57,075 nucleotides of DNA from Bacteroidetes bacterium HGW-Bacteroidetes-17 (GTDB lineage Bacteria > Bacteroidota > Bacteroidia > Bacteroidales > GCA-2711565). The notes beneath the pieces are model-generated. The model made no database searches, was not told the DNA's origin, and saw only the letters and a list, made by a program, of their open reading frames with translations. Location of the stretch: NCBI GenBank assembly GCA_002840985.1, contig PHDM01000028.1:1-57075 (forward strand). Reading direction: 5' to 3'. Each line of letters opens with the position of its first letter. The stretch's first letter is position 1. Positions 1-8,044 of this stretch are shown here, in pieces. The position numbers and the translations under genes are program-made.

Positions 1-8
1 AGGGGAGA

Positions 9-28
9 TGTCAGTCGAATGACTGACA
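9..28. repeat. REP-like hairpin with 8-bp perfect stem
   Basis: TGTCAGTC and GACTGACA form a perfect 8-bp stem with a GAAT loop. It is framed by AGGGGAGA on the left and GAGGGGTG on the right. The purine-rich frame around a variable stem looks like the small dispersed palindromes (REP/BIME type) of Bacteroidota genomes. That family link is from memory and not verified; only one copy is visible here. Confidence 0.5.
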
Positions 29-134
29 GAGGGGTGAAATAATGAAAATTCGGTTTTCAGCTTTTTACTGAAATAAAGTCCCTTGGCTTGCCACGGGGAT
101 AGTCAACTTTAAGAATTTTCTTTATTTCAAATCA

Positions 135-173
135 AAACTCAAGGGTGAAGGAACCTCCATCGCCCTTGAGTTT
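135..173 (+). terminator. Intrinsic terminator of an upstream plus-strand gene
   Basis: The arms AAACTCAAGGG (135-145) and CCCTTGAGTTT (163-173) are perfectly complementary and are followed by a T-rich stretch (TTTATTTAA). It probably ends a plus-strand transcript entering from left of the window. The remaining 174-351 holds no gene. It contains an 18-bp perfect inverted repeat (TAACTAA, AAAA, TTAGTTA at 287-304) of unknown role. I see no convincing sigma-54-like element ahead of the first permease. Confidence 0.6.
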
Positions 174-351
174 ATTTAACATGGTTAAGAATAATAGGGT
201 AAAATATCATTCTTAATTTTAGTTGTAGTATTTTGTTTAAAAATTCATCTTATTTAAATATATTTTCAGGTGCATTGTTGTTTTAGTAACTAAAAAATTA
301 GTTATATAATATTATTTATTAACTTTATACCTTCATAAACCTGATTGAAAA

Positions 352-2748
352 ATGATTACAAATTATTTAAAAACAGCCCTTAGGGTACTATTCCGCCAAA
401 AATCCTATTCGGCTATTAATATTGGTGGCTTGGCTATTGGCATTTCTGTTTGCATCCTTATTTTAACCTATGTATTGTATGAACTGAGTTACGATAAATT
501 TCATGAAAAATCCGAGCAAATTTACCGGGTTTGTGTTGATGCAAATATTGGTGGTACGCCAATGGATCTTGCTCTGACCAGTGGACCTATGGGGCCGGCA
601 TTGGATGAAGATTATCCGGAAGTGTTAAAACAAACACGGATTTTTCAAACCGGCAGAAAAATCCTGGTTACACAGGGTGAAAATAAATTTTATGAAGGGA
701 ATTTTTATTACGCTGATTCAACTTTTTTCAATATTTTCTCTTTTCAGCTGATCAGAGGGGAAGCAGATAAGGTATTGACGGCTCCGAATAGTATGGTCCT
801 TACCGAAAAACTGGCCCGTAAATACTTTAACGAAGAGGATCCGATTGGTAAGGTGTTGCGCATTAACGACAATTCCAATTTTACAATTACCGGAGTAGTT
901 TCAGATGTTCCGGGCAATTCACATTTTCAATTTGACGCTTTGTTTTCAGCCTCTACATTAAGTGGGGATCCTCAATCCGGTTTGGTAAATTGGGGCGCTG
1001 TATCAAAAAATACTTACATATTGTTAGATAAGGATGTTGATTATCGTGCTTTTCAGGATAAATTTAAAGATTTTGAAGATCGTCATATGAGTTTCTTAAA
1101 ACAGGCGAATGTGATTTTTAAATTGTACCTGCAACCTTTAACTGATATTCATTTATATTCAAAATTACGTGGAGAGTTAGGAACAAATGGAGACATCAAA
1201 TACATTTATATTTTTTCGGCAATTGCAATTTTTATCCTGATTATTGCTTGTATCAATTATATGAATTTAGCTTCGGCCCGATCTTTCAAAAGAGCTAAGG
1301 AAGTTGGAATGAGAAAAATTCATGGTGCTGTAAAGGGTCAATTGGTCAGGCAGTTTTTAGGCGAATCGGTATTGTTGAGTTTTATTGCACTGATTATTTC
1401 GGTTGTAATTGTTAAAGTTAGTATGCCCGGATTTAGTGATTTGGTGCTAACCCAGGGAACACTTACCGTATTTAATAACCTTTTAATTATCCTGTTGTTT
1501 TTTTTAATATTGACCATTGTTGTCGGATTAGTGGCAGGAAGTTACCCTGCTTTTTATCTTTCTTCCTTCAAACCCATTTCTGCATTGAAAGGAGGTGGAA
1601 TTACCGGTAAAAAGAAGTCGTATGTTCGCAATGTATTGGTGGTCCTGCAATTTACCATCGCCACTGTACTAATTATTTGTACAGGGATTATTTACAGTCA
1701 GCTCAATTATATGAACCATAAAGATTTGGGCTTTAACAAAGAAAATAAAATGGTGATTGAACTTCGCAATCAAAACTTGATTTCGAAAATTGAAATCCTA
1801 AAAGCAGAATTTAAAGGATTATCCGTCGTGAAAAATATTAGTACAGCCACCAGCCTTCCGGGATCAACGATTAATGGAACAGGATATTTCCCTGAAGGAA
1901 AGGATCCGGATACACCGATTATCATGTTTAATTTGACTACCGATGAAGATTTTTTTGACACCTTTGAAATGAAATTTGTGGAAGGCCGGGGATTCTCACA
2001 TGAATTTGGCACCGATTCAATGGCCATCGTTATAAATCAAACCTTGCAAAAGCAAATGGAGTGGGACGAACCAATCGGAAAAATAATCAGGACCAATCCA
2101 ACCAGAGAAGATTCAAGGGCCTATAAAGTGATCGGAGTGGTTAAGGATTATCATTATACTTCATTGTTGGATGAAATTGGCCCTATGCTCATACATTATT
2201 ATCCTTCAAGAACGAATACGCTGATTTTAAATCTGAACGAAGCAAACACTCAAAGTCAAATTGAGCAGGTTAGGGCCAAATGGGATGAATTGGTTCCCGA
2301 AATGCCACTGGAATATAGTTTTGTAAAAGAAAATTTTGAACGCCGCTACCTTTCTTATTTAAAGATGGGTAAGCTGTTTACTGCTTTTTCAATCATTGCG
2401 ATTTTTATCGCCTGTATTGGATTGTTTGGGTTGGCTTCATTTCTTACCGAAATCAGGACGAAAGAAATCGGGATCAGAAAAGTGAATGGGGCTTCGGTAC
2501 TAACCATTGTTCGATTGCTTAATATTGAATTTGTAAAATGGGTACTGATTGCAAACATCATTGCCTGGCCAACTGCATATTATTTTATGTCGGACTGGAT
2601 TCAGAATTTTTCGTACCGAATCGAGTTAACCTGGTATTATTTTGTAATAGGCGCAATCATTTCACTATTAATAGCTTTAATTACCGTAAGTTATCAAACG
2701 ATTATGGCTGCCTTAAGAAATCCGGTAGATTGTTTGAGATATGAATAG
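352..2748 (+). CDS. MacB/FtsX-type ABC transporter permease 1
   Basis: 798-residue inner-membrane permease with two FtsX units. TM1 (about 20-42) leads into a large periplasmic MacB_PCD-like domain (about 45-245), then three TM helices (about 284-410). A second half follows with TM5 (about 428-448), a second periplasmic domain and three C-terminal helices. The FtsX hallmark occurs twice, as KEVGMRKIHGA and KEIGIRKVNGA. The C-terminus NPVDCLRYE matches the family tail. No Walker motifs are present, so an ATPase must come from elsewhere. It ends convergently against HK1 across a 36-bp palindrome. Unlike permeases 2, 4, 5 and 7 it has no visible -24/-12 promoter; an upstream partner may lie outside the window. 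The substrate is unknown; MacB/Lol-like mechanotransmission is the family expectation. Confidence 0.9.
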   Translation: MITNYLKTALRVLFRQKSYSAINIGGLAIGISVCILILTYVLYELSYDKFHEKSEQIYRVCVDANIGGTPMDLALTSGPMGPALDEDYPEVLKQTRIFQTGRKILVTQGENKFYEGNFYYADSTFFNIFSFQLIRGEADKVLTAPNSMVLTEKLARKYFNEEDPIGKVLRINDNSNFTITGVVSDVPGNSHFQFDALFSASTLSGDPQSGLVNWGAVSKNTYILLDKDVDYRAFQDKFKDFEDRHMSFLKQANVIFKLYLQPLTDIHLYSKLRGELGTNGDIKYIYIFSAIAIFILIIACINYMNLASARSFKRAKEVGMRKIHGAVKGQLVRQFLGESVLLSFIALIISVVIVKVSMPGFSDLVLTQGTLTVFNNLLIILLFFLILTIVVGLVAGSYPAFYLSSFKPISALKGGGITGKKKSYVRNVLVVLQFTIATVLIICTGIIYSQLNYMNHKDLGFNKENKMVIELRNQNLISKIEILKAEFKGLSVVKNISTATSLPGSTINGTGYFPEGKDPDTPIIMFNLTTDEDFFDTFEMKFVEGRGFSHEFGTDSMAIVINQTLQKQMEWDEPIGKIIRTNPTREDSRAYKVIGVVKDYHYTSLLDEIGPMLIHYYPSRTNTLILNLNEANTQSQIEQVRAKWDELVPEMPLEYSFVKENFERRYLSYLKMGKLFTAFSIIAIFIACIGLFGLASFLTEIRTKEIGIRKVNGASVLTIVRLLNIEFVKWVLIANIIAWPTAYYFMSDWIQNFSYRIELTWYYFVIGAIISLLIALITVSYQTIMAALRNPVDCLRYE

Positions 2749-2754
2749 TGAAGT

Positions 2755-2790
2755 AAGGGATGGCTTCCCCAATTGGGGAAGCCATCCCTT
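2755..2790. terminator. 36-bp perfect palindrome between convergent genes
   Basis: A perfect inverted repeat with centre CCCCAATTGGGG lies between permease 1 and HK1, which converge here. It probably acts as a bidirectional transcription barrier, although no clear T-run follows on either strand. Its core is shared with the palindrome at 10364-10411, with one base pair swapped (C-G to A-T). Confidence 0.7.
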
Positions 2791-2802
2791 AGGGTTGCTA
2801 AC

Positions 2803-4152
2803 CTAAAAATTCAATGTAAAAGTTGTTTTTTCTTTTGGGATTGACTGAACCGAGATGCTTCCTTTATGCAGATACATGATTTGACGCGAAAGGCTTAAGC
2901 CGATGCCTGAACCGTTTTCTTTGGTTGAATAAAATGGAATGAAAATCTTGTCTAACTCAGACTCTGGTATTCCATAACCGTTGTCCTCTATTTTGATCAT
3001 TAAGATTCCTTCGCTCGATTTTTTTGCTGTAATCTTAATTTTCGGATTTGGACTATCAACAAGTGCCTCCAATGAATTTTTTATGAGATTGATCAGCATT
3101 TGCTCGATGAGCGATTCATCCGCAAAAAGGTCAAGATCAGGATCAATATGATATTCAAATTCAATTTGTTCGGACCTGAACCTATCCTGATAAAATTTTT
3201 GAATTTTTTCAACGGTATGGGTAATTTTAAACTTTGTCAGATTAAGTTTGGGGTTCTTGGTGACGTTTTTATAAACCTCGATAAAATCAACCAAGCCTCT
3301 TCCTCTTTCTTCAATGATCTCGGTATTGATCGCGATGTCCTTAATAATTTCATCATCCAATTCAGATGCTTTTTTAATCACTCCATCCTGATGGATGTAG
3401 CGCCTGATCACCTTTGATAAGGAAGTAATGGGTGTGAGAGAGTTCATGATTTCATGATTCAAAACCTGAATCAGTTTTTGCCACGATTCCAATTCGTTAT
3501 GATCAAGTTCACGACGGATATTTTGAAAAGAGATAATATGGATGGTATTTGAACCAATTTGGATGAGGGTCCTTTTGATCGCCAGGTTTTGGATTTCAGC
3601 ATTCAGGTTTATTTTTACGACTTGGGTTTTCTCGGTTTTCGAATCAGTAATTGCCTGATGAAAGTCGGGACATTTTTCGAATAAGGTATTCATAAATTTG
3701 CAGGCTTCGCAATGCAGGATATTTGATGCTTCAGGATTAAAAAGCTCAATTTTACCTTTATCATCAAAAGCGATAATGCCAATTTTTACATGATTTACAA
3801 TAGTATTCAGATAATGGGTTTTTTGCTCATTTTCAATGCGTATTTGTTGTAATTCTTTATTGATGTAATCAAATGAAAAATTAAGCCCTTTGAAGTTTTT
3901 CATTACATGCTCATCCTGATAATTTACGGCTGTATCTTTTGATTGAATCCTGAGAAAAAATGCGGCGAGGTTTCTGTTTGTTTTATTAATGTAATTGATG
4001 AGTAAAATCGTTTGGGCCACAATTAGAACAAATGAGATGATGCTTGCCATGATTTTATCTTCTTGCCTTATCATAAAAGCAAATAAAACACCCATGATAA
4101 CAATCAGTATCACCCGAAGGATGATGGAGACATAAAATCGGTTAAAGCCCAT
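2803..4152 (-). CDS. Sensor histidine kinase 1 (PAS, NtrY/NtrB-like)
   Basis: Membrane sensor kinase of about 449 residues. There are two N-terminal TM helices with almost no periplasmic loop, then a coiled linker and a PAS-like domain (about 105-200). A HisKA H-box follows, NHEIMNSLTPI with the phospho-accepting His near residue 235. The HATPase has N-box NLIKNSLEAL, G1 DNGYGIP and G2 GSGIGLSLSRQI. The tiny periplasmic part suggests it senses within or at the membrane, or through its partner permease. The PAS region contains HCEACKF and then FEKC, a cysteine cluster absent from the other three kinases. I chose ATG 4152 over an upstream TTG at 4161: it gives the same 11-bp overlap with the RR stop as in the other pairs. 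It is cotranscribed with RR1. Confidence 0.92.
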   Translation of the reverse strand: MGFNRFYVSIILRVILIVIMGVLFAFMIRQEDKIMASIISFVLIVAQTILLINYINKTNRNLAAFFLRIQSKDTAVNYQDEHVMKNFKGLNFSFDYINKELQQIRIENEQKTHYLNTIVNHVKIGIIAFDDKGKIELFNPEASNILHCEACKFMNTLFEKCPDFHQAITDSKTEKTQVVKINLNAEIQNLAIKRTLIQIGSNTIHIISFQNIRRELDHNELESWQKLIQVLNHEIMNSLTPITSLSKVIRRYIHQDGVIKKASELDDEIIKDIAINTEIIEERGRGLVDFIEVYKNVTKNPKLNLTKFKITHTVEKIQKFYQDRFRSEQIEFEYHIDPDLDLFADESLIEQMLINLIKNSLEALVDSPNPKIKITAKKSSEGILMIKIEDNGYGIPESELDKIFIPFYSTKENGSGIGLSLSRQIMYLHKGSISVQSIPKEKTTFTLNF

Positions 4153-5515
4153 GTTTTTCAATTTTTAGATAGAGGGTGGTACGCGAAATATTCAATTCCT
4201 GGGCGGCTTTGGTCAGGTTACCCTGATGTTTGTCAAGTACTTTTTTAACAATGTATTTTTCAACATCAGCAAGTTTGTTTGAAGAGCCCAAATCCCAATT
4301 GTTGTTGGGTTTTATTTCAATCCGAAAGTCTTCCGGCCTAAGAATGTCGGATTCTGCCAGGATTACTGCTTTTTCGATAGTGTGTTTTAACTCTCTTACA
4401 TTTCCGGGCCAACTGTGGTTTAGCAGGGCATCAATTCCTGTACTGCTGATCTTGATTTCTCCTTTATTATATTTCTTGGAATATCGTTTAAGATAAAAAT
4501 CTGCTATGATCAGAATATCGTCACCTCTTTCACGTAGTGGTGGGATTTCAATTTTTATGGTATTTAACCGATACAATAAATCTTCTCTGAATAATTCCTG
4601 ATCCATAAGTAAAAATGGATTTTTGTTAGTAGCTGAAATTAAACGGATGTCAATCTTCAAGGCCTTGTCCGAACCCACCGGGATTACTTCCCTGCTTTGC
4701 AAAACCCGCAACAATTTTGATTGTAAATTCATCGAGAGGTTGGTAATTTCATCCAGAAATAAAGTTCCACCTGATGCTGCTACAAATCTACCTGTTCGAT
4801 CACTTTGTGCATCGGTAAAGGCACCTTTTTTATGTCCGAACATTTCGCTTTCAAACAGATTTTCATTGATCGAACCCAGATCAACACTCACGAATAATTC
4901 TTTTTTTCGCCCTGAGAATTTGTGTATTTCACTGGCTACTAATTCCTTTCCTGTTCCGTTTTCGCCCAATATCAAAATGTTTGCATCGGTAGCTGCCACT
5001 TTACGGATGGTTTTAAAAACTTCGGTCATTTTTGGTGATGATCCCAGAAAATCATTCTGAACATTCAAGGAATTTTCTATCAATACCTCTTGAAATCCCT
5101 TTAGTTTTTTAACTTTTCGTTCTGCTTCACGCAGTTTAAGTGCAGCGTGCAAACTGGCAATCAGTTTGTCGATGTCCCAGGGTTTGGTAATAAAATCGTA
5201 AGCTCCCTCTTTGATCCCTTTCACTGCAATATCAACTTCACTATAGGCTGTGATCAAAATAACCAGAATTTCAGGATTGCTTTCCTTGATTTTTCTTAAC
5301 CAGAACAAACCTTCATTCCCTGAATTCACCCCAGCCTTAAAATTCATATCCAGCAAAATAAGATCCCAATCTTTTTCATTCAAAAGGTTTGGAATTAAAT
5401 TGGGATTGCGAACAGTTTCTATTTCCTCAAATTCGTACTTTAATGATTGCTTAAGTGTAAGCAGAATGCTTTCGTTATCGTCAATAATTAATATTTTTCC
5501 TTTGGTCGGATTCAT
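4142..5515 (-). CDS. Sigma-54-dependent response regulator 1 (NtrC family)
   Basis: 457 residues in three domains. The receiver (about 1-125) has phospho-acceptor Asp in LLDMNF and an unusual insert (KAGVNSGNEG) after it. The AAA+ domain (about 155-390) has Walker A GENGTGKE, Walker B GTLFLDEI and SWPGNVREL. A Fis-type helix-turn-helix lies at the C-terminus (about 415-457). The sigma-54 contact loop reads GAFTDA, not GAFTGA. It should bind the twin sites at 5553-5591 and activate permeases 2 and 3 from the -24/-12-like element at 5655-5670. One site lies close behind its own -7 box, so autoregulation is likely. The product name is sure; the targets are inferred from position. Confidence 0.93.
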   Translation of the reverse strand: MNPTKGKILIIDDNESILLTLKQSLKYEFEEIETVRNPNLIPNLLNEKDWDLILLDMNFKAGVNSGNEGLFWLRKIKESNPEILVILITAYSEVDIAVKGIKEGAYDFITKPWDIDKLIASLHAALKLREAERKVKKLKGFQEVLIENSLNVQNDFLGSSPKMTEVFKTIRKVAATDANILILGENGTGKELVASEIHKFSGRKKELFVSVDLGSINENLFESEMFGHKKGAFTDAQSDRTGRFVAASGGTLFLDEITNLSMNLQSKLLRVLQSREVIPVGSDKALKIDIRLISATNKNPFLLMDQELFREDLLYRLNTIKIEIPPLRERGDDILIIADFYLKRYSKKYNKGEIKISSTGIDALLNHSWPGNVRELKHTIEKAVILAESDILRPEDFRIEIKPNNNWDLGSSNKLADVEKYIVKKVLDKHQGNLTKAAQELNISRTTLYLKIEKHGL

Positions 5516-5537
5516 TGAAAGACAGCTTATTAAAAAA

Positions 5538-5545
5538 CAAATATA
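5538..5545 (-). promoter_or_regulatory. -7 box of RR1-HK1 promoter
   Basis: On the minus strand this reads TATATTTG, a perfect TAnnTTTG box of Bacteroidota primary-sigma promoters. It ends 23 nt before the RR1 ATG. The first operator half (5553-5569) lies immediately upstream, where the -33 region would be. Confidence 0.6.
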
Positions 5546-5552
5546 ATAATTT

Positions 5553-5591
5553 TGTTCAGATGCCGAACGCTAATTGTCCAGACTCTGAACA
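5553..5591. promoter_or_regulatory. Twin 17-bp operator for RR1 (predicted enhancer)
   Basis: TGTTCAGATGCCGAACG (5553-5569) and TGTCCAGACTCTGAACA (5575-5591) match at 12 of 17 positions. Their starts are 22 bp apart, two helical turns, so dimers bound to both would face the same side. Each is an imperfect palindrome (GTTC/GAAC type). The spacing to the -24 element is 63 bp. The same layout recurs at the three other RR-permease junctions, which is the main support. Confidence 0.65.
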
Positions 5592-5654
5592 GTTTAATAA
5601 TAATTCATCATTAATAATAAGTTAAGTCATTGAAAAAGAACCACTAAAATATTT

Positions 5655-5670
5655 TGGCATTGGCTTTGAC
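5655..5670 (+). promoter_or_regulatory. Sigma-54-like -24/-12 promoter of permeases 2-3
   Basis: TGGCAT, five bases, TTGAC. The -24 half and the spacing fit the sigma-54 consensus (TGGCAC-N5-TTGCW), but the -12 half has TTGA instead of TTGC. The start codon of permease 2 lies 28 nt downstream. The same variant is found at 13250, 28343 and 39671. Confidence 0.65.
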
Positions 5671-5697
5671 TTAACCTATGCATAAAATTCACTCAGA

Positions 5698-8028
5698 ATG
5701 ATCAAATCTTATTTTACGTCCATACTTAGAAACTTTAGTAAGAATAAAGTTTTCACCTTTATTAATGTTTTTGGATTGACGATCGCTATCTGTCTGGGCA
5801 TTCTTTTGATGCTTTATGTCTATGCTGAAATGTCAACAGATAAGTTTCATGAAAAAAGAGATCAGATATATCGTTTGGTTAATCTTACAAATAAAAGAGT
5901 AAAAACCAATGTTTTTTTTGCCGAGTATGTTAAGGATAATTTTCCTGAAGTTGAAAAAACATGCCGTTATGCTTTATTTGGGGGAAATTGGTATTATCAA
6001 GATCATGAGTATAATCTTGATAAGGTGTTCATGTGTGAGCCCAGCATTTTTGATATTTTTTCTTATAATTTCTTAATTGGGAGCAGTGGATCAGTCTTTA
6101 GTGATCCCAATTCAATTGTATTAACAAAAAGTACAGCCAGTCGATTTTTTGGGAATGAGGATCCTATGAATAAAATTATTAAACTGAATAATGCATATAG
6201 TTTAAGGGTGAGCGGTGTTATTGATGATTTTGCTGCCAATTCATCATATAGTGCTCAGGCTTTAATCCCTTTTGATGTTATGAAAGAATGGCGTCCTGAA
6301 CTGTGGACAAATGAAGGCTTTTGGTCAGTATCAACCCTATTATTAATGAATAAAAAAGTGGATGTTGATAAATTTCACGAAAAACTTCAGCCGATGATTG
6401 TTGAACGATTTAATCGGGAGTCGGATTTTACGATACAGCCTTTATCTGATATCTATTATAATAATACCATAAGTGATGATGAACCACACGGAAATAAAAA
6501 TTTAATGATTTTATTTATTGTGATTGTAATCATTATTATTGTTATTGCCAGTATTAATTACATCAATATTACAACTGCACGTGCTCCATTAAGGGCGAAA
6601 GAGATCGGGCTACGAAAAGTAGTTGGGGCCAGTAGGAATGTGTTGGTATGGCAGTACTTAGTAGAATCCTGCATCATTAGCCTGTTTTCACTTTTTCTGG
6701 GTTTTGTTCTCGCGGAACTTTTCATTGGTATTTTCAATACTTACGTTAATAGCAACCTATTAGTTAAAACATTCTACTCAATTAAATTCCTTCCTTTTAT
6801 CATTTTGTCAGGTATTATATTTGGACTTCTTTCGGGTTTGTATCCTTCCTTTTTTATTACTTCATTTAAAACAACAGAAGTACTAAAAGGCACAAGATCA
6901 GGTAAAATAGGAGGCTCTTTTTTAAGAAGGATTTTATTGGTTTTTCAATTTGTTATTTCAATTTGTCTAATGGTTGCTACCATTGCCGTTTACAAACAAT
7001 TAAGTTTTGTAAAACATTTGGATATTGGTTTTAAAAAGGATCATATCGTTTGTTTGAATCTTCCACCATTGCAAGGAAAACAGGATAGCATTATGCGTGA
7101 AATAAAAACTTTCAAAAAGGAATTATTAAATATCCCTACTGTTGAGACTGCCACATATTCAGAGGGAATCCCGGGACGTGTTAGAAACGGAATGGTTGGC
7201 AAAAATAGTGTTACGGGCGAACAAATTCAAATGCGGCATATTATGGTTGAATCTGAGTTTATTGATTTATATGGGTTGGAAATAATAGAAGGTCGGAATT
7301 TTAAAGTTGACAACATTGATGATCAAAATAATTCATTTTTAATCACCTCAGAAGCGTTGAAGAAATTTGATTTAAGGGACCTTTATAATGCAAAAATTTA
7401 TGGACGCAAATGTATCGGAGTCGTCAAAGATTTTAATTTCAAGTCATTACATACGCCAATCGAACCTTTGTTTATAACCAATATTCCCAAATTTTCAGAT
7501 TTAAGTATCCGAATGAATCCTAACAATATAGATCAAACGATGAAAGACATAGAAAAACTATGGGATCGTTTTTTTCCTGATCTTGTCATGGATTATAATT
7601 TTGTAGATGAAGTTTTTGATTTACAGTATAGAAGGGAAGAGCAATTGGGGAAAGTATTCATGTATTTTTCTGTTTTCTCCATTTTTATTGCCAGTCTGGG
7701 ATTATTGGGCTTATCATCTTATCTGATTATACAAAGAACCAAAGAAATTGGGATCCGAAAAGTGATGGGTGGATCATTAAAAAATATAATAGTTCTTTTG
7801 AGTAAAGAATTTGTTGTATTGATATCCATTGCATTCGTCATTTCAATCCCATTATCCTGGCTTTTAGTAAATTCACTTCTGGAAAATTTTGCCTATAAAA
7901 CCCAATTTTCATGGTGGATTTATGCCATTGCAGGAGCGTCAGCCTTGGTAATAACAATGATTACTGTAACCATTCAAATATGGAAAGTGATCATTAAGAA
8001 TCCGATAGATAGTTTGAGATACGAATAA
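5698..8028 (+). CDS. MacB/FtsX-type ABC transporter permease 2
   Basis: 776 residues with the two-unit FtsX architecture: TM1 about 20-42, periplasmic domain, TMs about 265-290, 315-345 and 360-385, then the second unit. Hallmarks are KEIGLRKVVGA and KEIGIRKVMGG, and the C-terminal tail is NPIDSLRYE. It is the first gene of a two-permease operon; permease 3 starts 16 nt after its stop. It is driven by the -24/-12-like element that ends 28 nt before its ATG, hence probably by RR1. No ATPase motif is present. The periplasmic domain is shorter than in permease 1. Two adjacent permeases could act as a heterodimer, but each could also form homodimers. Confidence 0.9.
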   Translation: MIKSYFTSILRNFSKNKVFTFINVFGLTIAICLGILLMLYVYAEMSTDKFHEKRDQIYRLVNLTNKRVKTNVFFAEYVKDNFPEVEKTCRYALFGGNWYYQDHEYNLDKVFMCEPSIFDIFSYNFLIGSSGSVFSDPNSIVLTKSTASRFFGNEDPMNKIIKLNNAYSLRVSGVIDDFAANSSYSAQALIPFDVMKEWRPELWTNEGFWSVSTLLLMNKKVDVDKFHEKLQPMIVERFNRESDFTIQPLSDIYYNNTISDDEPHGNKNLMILFIVIVIIIIVIASINYINITTARAPLRAKEIGLRKVVGASRNVLVWQYLVESCIISLFSLFLGFVLAELFIGIFNTYVNSNLLVKTFYSIKFLPFIILSGIIFGLLSGLYPSFFITSFKTTEVLKGTRSGKIGGSFLRRILLVFQFVISICLMVATIAVYKQLSFVKHLDIGFKKDHIVCLNLPPLQGKQDSIMREIKTFKKELLNIPTVETATYSEGIPGRVRNGMVGKNSVTGEQIQMRHIMVESEFIDLYGLEIIEGRNFKVDNIDDQNNSFLITSEALKKFDLRDLYNAKIYGRKCIGVVKDFNFKSLHTPIEPLFITNIPKFSDLSIRMNPNNIDQTMKDIEKLWDRFFPDLVMDYNFVDEVFDLQYRREEQLGKVFMYFSVFSIFIASLGLLGLSSYLIIQRTKEIGIRKVMGGSLKNIIVLLSKEFVVLISIAFVISIPLSWLLVNSLLENFAYKTQFSWWIYAIAGASALVITMITVTIQIWKVIIKNPIDSLRYE

Positions 8029-8044
8029 TAAATAAAACTGAATC

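Noticed and set aside
287-304. Inverted repeat TAACTAA/TTAGTTA as operator of permease 1
   Set aside because: Single copy in AT-rich DNA, no -24 element nearby, and unlike the 17-bp twin sites.
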